The notes under the pieces: generated by a model
Seen by the model: the letters and a program-made list of their open reading frames with translations, nothing else
Database searches by the model: none
Told to the model about the DNA's origin: nothing
From: Phoronis ovalis
Taxonomy: Eukaryota; Phoronida; Phoronidae
Direction: 5' to 3'
DNA length: 10,019 nt
NCBI GenBank assembly: GCA_028565635.1
Contig: JAOXYB010069089.1
Coordinates: forward strand, 1 to 10,019
Shown: piece by piece, positions 1-6,869 of the stretch
Numbering within the stretch: the first letter of the stretch is position 1
Layout of the letters: each line of letters opens with the position of its first letter
Program-made: the position numbers and the translations under genes

Positions 1-142
1 AGACAATCTGTTAGCCGACTTGAGTTATATACATGTAGCATGCAATCTATCTCGATATAATTGATAATAAGTTGATTGTGGCTCATGGTAAATGTCGCTG
101 CCAGTTCAAGGAAAGTACACAAAGGCAGAATTAGCATTCATT

Positions 143-148
143 TTTATT
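143..148 (-). terminator. Polyadenylation signal AATAAA for the lipase gene
   Basis: AATAAA on the minus strand lies 141 nt after the stop codon and is followed about 20 nt later by a TG/T-rich stretch (TTTGTGTACTTTCC, about 108-122), the usual downstream element. Cleavage is expected near 120-135. The inferred 3'UTR is therefore about 160 nt. Confidence 0.65.
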
Positions 149-180
149 TCACACAATAATTTCATGTGTTTATATTCTTC

Positions 181-245
181 GTGTGTGTGAGTGTGTGTGT
201 GAGTGTGTGTGTGTGTGTGTATGTGTGTGTGTGTGTGTGTGTGTG
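181..245. repeat. (GT)n/(CA)n microsatellite in the lipase 3'UTR
   Basis: About 65 bp of nearly pure GT dinucleotide with three single-base interruptions (GA twice, AT once). In the direction of the lipase gene it reads as (CA)n and lies between the stop codon and AATAAA, so it would be transcribed. Confidence 0.95.
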
Positions 246-289
246 GTTCTTTCTCCCTATGCTACTGATTTTATAAACGCAGTAAATTA

Positions 290-353
290 CTAACAAACGA
301 TGAAATTTTCTCTCACTCTTTCAGCTACCTCTTTTGGGCCACAGAAGGTACGA
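290..353 (-). CDS. Lipase terminal coding exon 11: C-terminal Cys pair and stop
   Basis: Encodes 20 residues after a split codon, ending in TAG (290-292). The acceptor is TTTTTTCAG. The peptide [20 protein letters not shown] lines up with human NFCSPETVREEVLLTLTPC. The two cysteines match the last disulfide of pancreatic lipase, and the chain ends on Cys exactly as in the vertebrate enzyme. This match fixes the exon even though it is far too short to stand out as an ORF. Confidence 0.9.
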
Positions 354-3300
354 CTGAAAAAATTAATTTGACTGAAGTAAGAAGAAAATTACAACAAAGT
401 CGCCAAGTTCAGTTCAAGATCTTAAAAACTATTAATAATTTCATTATCATAGGAAATGTCATTGACATTGGTACATTAGTTCTTCGATTTACTATCAGAA
501 AAACTTTAGATTATACAATGTTAAAAAAGTTGCATTTTGTTGTTGAAAGCTACGTATTTCTTGCACTCGTCATTATAGGAAATTTAACTATTCTCACACA
601 AATACTGCACCTTTCATTCGAAATTCCTGAAACCAATTTCATTCTTGAAATTCTAAGTGTAGGAGTATGGAATATTGCCCAATCACTTGGATTTATGATT
701 ACGCCGTGTTTGTGTTCCCAACGGAAATCTACGCTTGTTAGAGATCCAAGATCTTTATCAAGTTTCAGAAAGAAATTGTAAGTTTCTCCAGGAATAAAGT
801 ATTCATCTCTAAAAAGCAAATTAATATAAACAAGAAGTTTTTATAATGTTTTTTCTTCTTTTACATTATTTTGATCATTATACTGCTTCTTAAAACTCTC
901 GACTGTTTCAAATGTTATTGCTGGTGTTAAATGTATTTGTACTTGCTCTACATGACGGTGTAATACATGTAGCATGATTTACACCTTTTCAATGAAAACA
1001 CTCCGAATTAATTGCCTAAATTGTTGTCGGAACTTGTACTACTTCTGCTGTTATTTCAATGTACACATGCATAGCACATTTTTTTTAATAAAAATAAATA
1101 TGCATTTACAGATATTTGATAAATGTGCATATTTGATTTTATGAATATAGCAAATTTGCTTAAAAAAATGTTTTTCGACTTGGGCCTAATATGTGTCTCT
1201 GGGTGTTATCTTGGATTAGACAGTCTCAATAGTCAGCCTAAATACATACGAATAGAGAACTGGTTTGCAATTTGCTCACATTTTTTGATTATGAGGCAAA
1301 TTTGGTCCTAAATTGTCTACACACAGTGACTCCGAAAATTAGAGTAACGTTTATAGATTTCAAAAAGCAATTAAACTAGTTTTATTGCTCAAACCTTACT
1401 CTGGAGTGAGTAGCATTTCGTCCGTTTGGTCATTTTCTCCAAATATCATAATATACAATCTACCACGTTCTTCCCTAGCATCCTGATGGGTACTCAGCGT
1501 AATACTAACACTGTAATGATAACCTGTGAATACACAAATTCATGAAAATCATTTTGGAATCAACTCCGATTAAATCAAGACGAACTTCATCATATATTGG
1601 TCTCTTTTTTAAAGTACAATGAGCGTCAAGAGATTTGTACTATGCTACATCCAGATGTCGCGATCGTCTGAAGTGTGTATCTGGATGAAGTGCCTAGTTT
1701 TCGATGGTGCATGATGATGAGTGCAGAATACATATTGTTCAATCTCAGTTTCTTCTATATGTATATAGTTATTCAAAAAAGTAAATATCTGATGAAATTA
1801 ACTCACTATTCAACAAACATTTTTAGTATGCGAATGCATTGTTTTTATAGAAAATAAACCAACTTACGACAGAAAGGTTTATTTCCACCAGTGTCAAGAT
1901 AATACAATTTTGCTGGACTTGGTTTAACTTTGTCCGCATTGTATCCCATGAAAGGACATCCTTTGGCATCACAAGACAGACAACTGCCAGTCTGAAATGA
2001 TCTGAGAAGCTCTCAATTGTGTTATTTTATTTAATAGAAACTGTACAGTATGCCAGAACTGATAGGATTAGAAAATAACAAAAGTATGTGCAGCTACCAG
2101 AATTATTAAAACAATTTGTTGATAAACATATTGATAACTATACTTTGTATTTTGAACTGCTGTGAGTTTCAGTTTATTTTTTAGACACATTTAGTTTATT
2201 TCATTGTGTTTTGTGAAAACTGTAATATGCTGAGTACTTTAAAGAAAGCTTATTTCCTTTGTTACCTTGAAATCGTTGTAGCTAGTACAAGGATACGACT
2301 TGAATGGGCATTTGGAATTAATGCTTTCAGTAAATAGCTCATAAACTCTGCTATGATCGCAAGCCACGAATTTTTTGCCACCTGTAGAAATAACGTCCAT
2401 GCAAACATTTGTGTATATGTAACAGGAATGCTGTATATGTAACAAGAACGCTGTATATGTAACAAGAACGCTGGGCAAAAAAGTTATAGACGATGTAAGA
2501 GTAACACAACAAATTCCTAGGAAACACAAAAGGAAAACGCCAAAACATGTCATCATTAGAATATGCAAAAAATGATATCGGCTTCATTTATTTAGCAGGA
2601 CAGGCAGTGAGAACTGTGTTGCACTAAAATTGTATTTTCGATGTAATAAATGTTGACCATATTTTATATTATGCAGCGTTGGCACAACAACATATGCTGC
2701 GAATTAAAAGGAATATCAACGGTAGGTAAGATTTCAGACTTAATTATTCCTTTTTTAACCAGATGATGAGATACATAGCAAGATACCGTCATAAATTCCT
2801 TCTATAACTATAGATGAGATAAGGCCTCTGTAACATCCAGGTTGGTCTTTGCCTCCGTTTGGGTAAAAATCAACATGGCCGCATGGTTCTCTCATTCCAA
2901 AACCTGAAAATTTATTTTCAGCATGGAAATATAACCCATCCAACAGATTAATGCCTATGATGTGTAATTACATGACACGTACAAAAAAACTCACATTGTG
3001 AATTACAGCAGATATCGCGAATCCCACGGAGAAGGTATATATTTCAAAAAACTTTTACAAATATATATTAGAATATACTTTGCGTTTTTCCAGTCTATTA
3101 AAGCTGGAAATATGTTTGTGTTTCATGACGTTACCCAAACTATGCATACAAAATCGCGGAAAGGCTATTTACATATATATGAGTAGAAGACCAAATGAGA
3201 GGAAAGTAGAAAATAAATAAAACTATATTTTTTTATATACTAGTCCTATTACCCTTGCACAAATAATGAAAAATGTGCAATTATTGTTGTCAGTTGACAA

Positions 3301-6300
3301 ATAATATAGTGCCATCTAGTGGCTGTTTTTTCTGACAGGGCTCATGTTCTGGGATAAAATTCATCATTTAATGAACTTGATACAAGATTGGTTTAGAGAG
3401 CATGTACATACATCATTTATAGTGAAAATGGCATGGAACTTAACTTCTGTATACTAAACATGTATTTTTAACAAATATAATCACTATCACAATTTATAAC
3501 CTTGCATGTCTTATTTTGTGCTGGGATCGAGTGGTGATAGTAATCAACAACATACCTCCGTCCAATGCAATTGAAGATAAGAGGTGGTCGCCATCAGTAT
3601 GAATAACATCAACAAACAGAGCATCTGACGAGTCGAGACGAACAAGTGTGTCTGTTCCAGAAAAATAAGGATCTGCAGGATCCATCCCTGTAAACATAAA
3701 ACAAAGTACAGCATTCTTGTACGTTACAACAGTTACATCCTGTCTTGAGTAGCTGGCAATTCATAAAAGCACGTGACAGCACTGCAGTAATATTTCAGGT
3801 TTATTTAATTAATTAGTTATATTTTCAAGCACATTAGGTCTGTCTTGATGTTATTTTAGTTACTGCCCGAGTTATTGACATTATCCTTTCCGTGTTTTTG
3901 CTTCTCATCGAAATAAGTGATCAATACAGTTTCTCGAACATCGTCAATTGCATTCTTTCATGACTGCTGACAACTAGTTTGAATTACGTGTCGAACCTAT
4001 AGGACTTTCAAGGTTTTTATAATGTATAAAGTGGTATAAGTACACAATTAATTTCCCCATCCACTTCAATGGTAATATAATATTTTGCCTTTGTCTCTGT
4101 TCTACGATTAATTTTTCATGTTGGCTTAGCAAATAAACGCTTTCTCTATTATTATAGTAGGGCCGGGCTGTAGGGGGGTTTTCTCGAGCAGCGAGCATTG
4201 TGATTGTTCAGTCCGAGCATCTATTGACTCTTAAATGCGAGCAGCGAGTTTTTCCTTTTTTGTGACCTTTTCTTTTAATTGCCGCGAGCATTTGCAATTT
4301 CATTGCTCCTCATCCTGGAGACAACCCCTACACCCCTCATAGTACATTGTAGGCAATCTGGTGAGAAACTGCGAAACCTGTTCTCAGCACTTTGCAAGCA
4401 ACATTTTTTTTTATTAGAAAAGGTGTTTTCAAACTAATTTATGTCATTTTAAGCAAAATTACACCCATTTTAAATGAAACTGATCAACAAGACCAACCTT
4501 AAATAAAAAGGGAGCAAAAAGGAGAAAAATAAATCGCATGTTAATACCCTTCGCACTACATTCTGCGTGGCCTGGCATGGTTGAATGTTTTAAATTATGC
4601 CATATATACGTACAGGGCGCATTTGCATTGTACGTTGAATCACGCGTAACAAGAGAGAAAAAGAAAATACTCACCTGTTATTCTCCCCAGATACTGCAAC
4701 CGTTCACCAGCGTAACCGGCAATGTGAGCCCCAAGACTATGACCAAGAACATGAAAGGATTCAGGTTTTACACCAGTTTCTGCCTAAAGAGCAACAGGTG
4801 GAATACAAAGTGTGATTGGTAATTGAATTATTGTTGTTTTCCCGACTGCATTAAATTTAGGAGTGCATGTGCAGTTTAGGACCAATTCCCTAATTGTACA
4901 GCTACTTGCAACCAATTTTGACCAATCGACTTTATAAATACAAAGAAAGTAACAGCTAATATAAATTAAAGCGAAAACACCTTTAGGGACTGATAAGAAA
5001 TGGCAAGAATAAAGGAGTTTGCACATGGAGCGGGTTATCTCTGCTTATTTTACATATAGATGAAATGTTTTTTCCTCAACTTAAGACAGTCAAATTGATT
5101 GCAAAACAAGCGTTTCCATTATAATTTTGCTTAATTTATCACAATTTCATTTGGTGTACTTTTTTGTTACATACCAATTCATTTAACAAATGATTGTCTA
5201 TAGCTTTTCTTTTTGGAGCTTACATTAAATTGGCTTCAAACCTAAAATAACGGAGAGCTGTCTTTTTGAGCTTCACAGGACTTCGTAACAAGTTATTACA
5301 GAAATATGGCAAGAGTACTAATCACAAAGTAATAGTCTCAATATGTCTGGTAATTTAAAAGAACGAGTACCTCTAAATACTTAATTAGCTCTGCTAACTG
5401 TGCTCCAACTACTCTCGTGTTAGCTGTAGCTTGTACGTAAGGCAGTCCAGAGCCGCCGCCCCAATCGACTAATACGACATTGAAATCTCCCTTGATGAGG
5501 AAAGCTTCTTTCATTTCCTACAATCAAAATCCTATAAAACTAGATAAAAATGTTAGGAAAACTAAGTCTAGATATTTAAAACAATAATTGGATTAGTAAT
5601 TGAAAAGTATAGGCGGCGATCGTCTGCAATATCTGTGCAATATAAATTTGGATTCCTCGAAATGTAGGGAAACGTAATACCAGTGTGGACAAATCTAACA
5701 CCTGACGCTTATTTTGTACATATATATAATTTTTTTACAAAGCCCAGCAACCATTAGACTTAATAATTAACATAGATGTGTACACAATTTTTTAAATTTC
5801 AAATCTCACGTGCATCCATTGAGCAATATTAGCATTTTCAATAAAACCATGGATAACAAATTTCGTAGATTTAGATGCGTCAAATTCAGATCTTATAATG
5901 CTGTCTCTATCGCGAGCTTTGATAACATATCCAATGTTAACTGTTTGTTTGGTATAAACGGTAAATTTTGTGCCTATCTGACATTTTGGTAGCAGACTCA
6001 GTGGCCTTGCTTTTGTGTTTCCAAATGGGTAGGACATATTAAAACATCCAAGAGAGCCACAACAGCGATTTTTTGTAGAATCTGCAAAGTTATATAAACC
6101 GTTTTAATGTAAAATAAAATAATAAATTGATTCTAAAGGTAACTATAACAATCACAGTGTAAAGAAAAACTCGAGACAAAACCTTTCTGGAAATTTTGTG
6201 ATATCATGCTTTTGAGTATTTATAATTAATATATATAAAATGTGAATAAAATTACATGCGTAACTAGTGTCCTACATATACAGTAAAATGACAATGATTT

Positions 6301-6457
6301 AAAGCATTTTCCTGATAATCATATATAAAGTTTTGGTGATTTGTTTCTACTCACGTATTTCAAGGGGTCCGTGGTAAGGCTGTTTTGGAAAACAATGACC
6401 AGCGTCGGTAATTAGAAGAAAGAAGACTAAAATCATGTTGAGTTTATCCCTATTCAT
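290..6457 (-). CDS. Secreted pancreatic-lipase-like triacylglycerol lipase, 11 coding exons, complete
   Basis: The spliced CDS is 6355-6457, 5810-6081, 5371-5517, 4675-4783, 3556-3687, 2787-2903, 2266-2381, 1868-1991, 1400-1523, 611-808 and 290-353, all on the minus strand: 501 codons plus TAG. Seen in the sequence: a signal peptide (1 to about 22), the CxxxxxC N-terminal pair typical of the family, oxyanion-hole HGF (112-114), VDWGGGS after strand 5, nucleophile elbow GHSLG with Ser190, Asp213 in GMDPADP, a lid between C278 and C301, His303 in ACDHSR, and a PLAT domain (about 372-485) ending FC...C. Known of the family: these enzymes hydrolyse dietary or stored triglycerides outside the cell, and the PLAT domain binds lipid interfaces or colipase. 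Inference: a digestive lipase, since the lid is about as long as in classical pancreatic lipase rather than shortened as in phospholipase A1 relatives. It is slightly longer than the 465-residue human enzyme, partly from an N-terminal extension. Exact paralogue type (PNLIP or PNLIPRP) cannot be assigned. Confidence 0.93.
611..808 (-). CDS. Lipase coding exon 10: main body of the PLAT domain
   Basis: Completes codon 415 and encodes residues to 480 plus two bases. The acceptor is [38 protein letters not shown] corresponds to the F.SDVDVGDLQMVKFIWYN region of human pancreatic lipase, followed by the strand [10 protein letters not shown]. The donor taken is AG|GTGCAG (605-610) because only this phase joins the FC...C end in exon 11. 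A stronger-looking GTGAGA lies 13 nt further on but shifts the frame. The plus strand has a long shadow ORF across this exon. Confidence 0.88.
809..1399 (-). other. Intron 9 (phase 2)
   Basis: 591 bp with GTAAGG donor and TTTTTAG acceptor. AT-rich, with poly-T and poly-A runs near 1080-1110. Its first codon read-through is TAA. I see no other gene in it; the 62-codon plus-strand ORF at 1123-1311 has no recognisable features. Confidence 0.85.
1400..1523 (-). CDS. Lipase coding exon 9: first strands of the PLAT domain
   Basis: Encodes residues 374-414 plus two bases of codon 415. The acceptor is [20 protein letters not shown] aligns with WRYKVSVTLSG, and [11 protein letters not shown] with GHILVSLFGNK, the opening beta strands of the lipase PLAT/C2-like domain. 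The donor is A|GTAAGG (1394-1399). If the intron is not removed, the next codons read GAG TAA, so translation would stop at once after residue 415. Splicing to the 611-808 exon keeps the frame and domain homology, which supports the donor choice. Confidence 0.91.
1524..1867 (-). other. Intron 8 (phase 1)
   Basis: 344 bp between GTAAGT and TATTCACAG. Nothing beyond ordinary AT-rich intron sequence was recognised. Confidence 0.85.
1868..1991 (-). CDS. Lipase coding exon 8: Cys-rich hinge before the PLAT domain
   Basis: Encodes residues 333-373 plus one base. The acceptor is TCATTTCAG and the donor a strong GTAAGT (1862-1867). [17 protein letters not shown] matches CFPCPSGGCPQMGHYAD of pancreatic lipase, including the C299-C304 type disulfide. 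[14 protein letters not shown] aligns with KFYLDTGDASNFA and marks the junction of the hydrolase and PLAT domains. Confidence 0.92.
2266..2381 (-). CDS. Lipase coding exon 7: lid end and catalytic His303
   Basis: Completes codon 294 and encodes residues to 332, entering in phase 1 and leaving in phase 0. The acceptor is TTTCTACAG and the donor [23 protein letters not shown] carries lid-closing C301 and catalytic His303 (FAACNHLRSYKYYTDSI in human). The pair in [15 protein letters not shown] matches the human Cys285-Cys296 disulfide. A three-copy 20-bp tandem repeat begins 30 bp upstream of the acceptor, and the exon's reading frame stays open through it. Confidence 0.93.
2382..2786 (-). other. 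Intron 6 (phase 1) with minisatellite near its 3' end
   Basis: 405 bp between GTATCT and TTTCTACAG. It contains the three-copy 20-bp tandem repeat at 2412-2471. The rest is AT-rich without a recognisable element. Confidence 0.85.
2412..2471. repeat. Three-copy 20-bp tandem repeat in intron 6
   Basis: Units at 2412-2431, 2432-2451 and 2452-2471 read TGTATATGTAACAAGAACGC. Copies 2 and 3 are identical, and copy 1 differs at two positions (GG and AT in place of AG and AC). In gene orientation the unit junctions read ACATATACAG, resembling a 3' splice site. Confidence 0.93.
2787..2903 (-). CDS. Lipase coding exon 6: HVDFYPNGG motif and first part of the lid
   Basis: Encodes residues 255-293, phase 1 at both ends. 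The acceptor is AATTTTCAG and the donor GTATCT. GFGM....[14 protein letters not shown] matches human GFGM....GHLDFFPNGG..MPGC. C278 opens the lid, and [12 protein letters not shown] aligns with LSQIVDIDGIWEG. Tyr292 stands where human has the lid Trp. The lid loop is 22 residues between the cysteines compared with 23 in human, so it is a full lid. C262 in the preceding loop has no obvious partner among known family disulfides. Confidence 0.93.
2904..3555 (-). other. Intron 5 (phase 1) with CTCF-like site
   Basis: 652 bp between GTATGT and TTTTCAG. It holds the CTCF-like motif at 3308-3322 and several short AT runs. The small plus-strand ORF at 2998-3186 shows no coding character that I can recognise. 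Confidence 0.85.
3308..3322 (-). promoter_or_regulatory. CTCF-like core motif in intron 5
   Basis: The minus strand reads CCACTAGATGGCACT, which fits every position of the vertebrate CTCF consensus as I remember it (CCASYAGRKGGCRSY). CTCF is known across bilaterians. Binding in this organism is inference only. Confidence 0.4.
3556..3687 (-). CDS. Lipase coding exon 5: catalytic Asp213 and beta-9 loop start
   Basis: Completes codon 211 and encodes residues to 254, phase 1 at both ends. The acceptor is TGTTTACAG and the donor [15 protein letters not shown] carries Asp213 (LDPAEPCF in human), followed by [19 protein letters not shown], which is almost identical to the [19 protein letters not shown] segment of vertebrate pancreatic lipase. 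The stretch after HTDG ([11 protein letters not shown]) corresponds to the variable beta-9 loop and is not conserved with human. Confidence 0.94.
3688..4674 (-). other. Intron 4 (phase 1), the longest, with MITE-like insert
   Basis: 987 bp between GTGAGT and TGTTTACAG. It contains the GC-richer element at 4160-4338. Without that insert it would be close to the size of the other large introns. The remainder is AT-rich with no recognised gene. Confidence 0.85.
4160..4338. mobile_element. Possible MITE-like non-autonomous element
   Basis: About 179 bp, locally GC-rich, bounded by imperfect inverted ends: TGTAGGGGGGTT near the left end, and TGTAGGGGTT on the opposite strand near the right end. 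ATAGTA flanks both sides (4154-4159 and 4339-4344), as a 6-bp target-site duplication would. Inside, CGAGCAGCGAG occurs twice (4185-4195, 4238-4248), with a third partial copy CGAGCA at 4284. There is no coding capacity. Superfamily not assignable; other copies in the genome would be needed to prove mobility. Confidence 0.45.
4675..4783 (-). CDS. Lipase coding exon 4: nucleophile elbow with catalytic Ser190
   Basis: Encodes residues 175-210 plus one base of codon 211. The acceptor is CTCTTTAG directly before GCA. A CAG four bases further in would break the frame. The donor is a canonical GTGAGT (4669-4674). [17 protein letters not shown] holds the GxSxG lipase box with Ser190, and GRIT(G) leads into the catalytic Asp exon just as GRITGLDPAEP does in human pancreatic lipase. 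The triad is therefore split across exons 4, 5 and 7. Confidence 0.94.
4784..5370 (-). other. Intron 3 (phase 0)
   Basis: 587 bp between GTACTC and CTCTTTAG. No repeat, RNA or exon was recognised in it. Confidence 0.85.
5371..5517 (-). CDS. Lipase coding exon 3: strand beta-5 region, VDW motif
   Basis: Encodes residues 126-174 (49 codons, phase 0 at both ends). The acceptor is TGATTGTAG and the donor GTACTC (5365-5370), less standard than the others but still [22 protein letters not shown] aligns with the human NCICVDWKGGSRTGYTQAS strand and loop, and [17 protein letters not shown] matches the helix NIRIVGAEVAYFVEFLQ before the nucleophile. The exon is exactly divisible by three and flanked by phase 0 introns, so skipping it would keep the frame while removing the segment before the active serine. 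Confidence 0.92.
5810..6081 (-). CDS. Lipase coding exon 2: N-terminal half of hydrolase domain, oxyanion loop
   Basis: Encodes residues 35-125. The acceptor is AACTTTGCAG and the donor GTGAGA (5804-5809), phase 0. CCGSLGCF (41-48) matches the first disulfide knot of pancreatic lipase (CYERLGCF in human). RPLSLLPKC and FTVYT align with the RPL..LP and F.LYT segments, and TKFVIHGF (107-114) is the strand and HGF oxyanion-hole motif. A possible N-glycosylation sequon N49-M-S follows the Cys knot. The human Cys pair numbered 90-101 in the mature enzyme, which would fall just after this exon, appears absent here. The antisense strand also has an open frame over this exon; it is a shadow. Confidence 0.92.
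6355..6457 (-). CDS. Lipase coding exon 1: signal peptide and N-terminal extension
   Basis: Encodes residues 1-34 plus one base of codon 35. It begins [20 protein letters not shown], a charged n-region followed by a hydrophobic core, and cleavage is likely near the Cys at residue 22. The donor on the minus strand is GTGAGT (6349-6354), a phase 1 intron. An in-frame TAG lies upstream at 6503-6505 if the 5' leader is unspliced, so the ORF cannot extend much further in genomic sequence. The first ATG has a weak context (T at -3). A second ATG at codon 8 has A at -3 and would still leave a hydrophobic leader, so either could be used. I chose the first because it gives the positively charged n-region. 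Confidence 0.87.
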
Positions 6458-6502
6458 GTAATGTAAAAAAAAATAGCTCTTAAAGTAGTTGTGATACGGC
6501 AA

Positions 6503-6766
6503 CTATTAGGTTGGTTAGAAAATGTTTTTAGTATAGGAACCAAAACTTATATTCTTTGTATGGCAAAACATTAAGTAAAATAAGATACGGTTAAAAGTAA
6601 AACTATTTTTACACTTCATTTTGTAAAACGGAGGACGACCAATGTATGGTCAGGAAACGACTGTAATTATGATAAAAATCAATTGCGATAATCATATTCT
6701 GGAATCATAGCTCTTCAGCCGGCAAGCAGTTGCAAGGTTTTATAGTGACTAAATCAGTAGCCTTAC
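6503..6766 (-). other. Possible 5'UTR intron
   Basis: The donor GTAAGG (6761-6766) is a strong match. Upstream of the ATG, TTCTAACCAACCTAATAG gives a branch-point-like CTAAC close to an AG at 6503. Removing this segment would also remove the in-frame TAG at 6503-6505. The pyrimidine tract is weak, so this is tentative. Confidence 0.3.
6738..6744 (-). promoter_or_regulatory. TATA box candidate (TATAAAA), proximal
   Basis: A perfect TATAAAA in gene orientation. A start about 25-30 nt downstream would fall near 6710 and give an unspliced leader of about 250 nt to the ATG at 6457. It competes with the more distal TATA-like run at 6846-6857. Confidence 0.35.
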
Positions 6767-6845
6767 CTTTTGAGAAAAAATTAACCGATGTACTCTGGAC
6801 TGATTTTTCTCTCCACTCTGATATTTAATTCCGAAAATTGAACAA

Positions 6846-6857
6846 ATATATATATAT
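6846..6857 (-). promoter_or_regulatory. TATA-like run with adjoining GGGGTGTGG box, distal
   Basis: On the minus strand GGGGTGTGGC is followed directly by ATATATATATAT. A GT-box (CACCC, KLF/Sp-type) immediately upstream of a TATA-like run is a plausible core promoter. Transcription would begin near 6820 and reach a good splice donor (AAAAG|GTAAGG, 6761-6766), allowing a short non-coding first exon. Confidence 0.35.
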
Positions 6858-6869
6858 GCCACACCCCGT

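Noticed and set aside
302-781. Long plus-strand open frame (about 160 codons, preceded by CTCTTTCAG) with hydrophobic stretches
   Set aside because: It runs antisense across lipase exons 10 and 11 and intron 10. The minus-strand frame has clear family homology and correct splice phases, while the plus-strand peptide matches nothing I know.
598-808. Ending exon 10 at the stronger-looking GTGAGA donor as the main form
   Set aside because: It breaks the frame into exon 11 and loses the conserved FC...C terminus; kept only as a possible alternative.
1123-1311. 62-codon plus-strand ORF in intron 9
   Set aside because: Random-looking composition, no homology and located within an intron of the opposite-strand gene.
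2239-2587. Minus-strand ORFs starting upstream of exon 7
   Set aside because: They are read-through of intron 6 into the real exon. The upstream part consists of the 20-bp tandem repeat translated in several frames.
3974-4198. Minus-strand ORF overlapping the GC-rich element
   Set aside because: It spans the proposed element boundary and ordinary intron sequence, so it is not a coherent coding unit.
4459-4822. Open frames on both strands around exon 4
   Set aside because: The plus-strand frame is antisense to the GHSLG exon, and the minus-strand frame at 4459-4674 lies in intron 4. Neither shows recognisable protein features.
290-6457. Lipase as a phospholipase A1 (venom-type or lid-less) member
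   Set aside because: The lid between C278 and C301 is full length and a C-terminal PLAT domain is present, whereas insect venom PLA1 proteins lack the PLAT domain and have a shortened lid.
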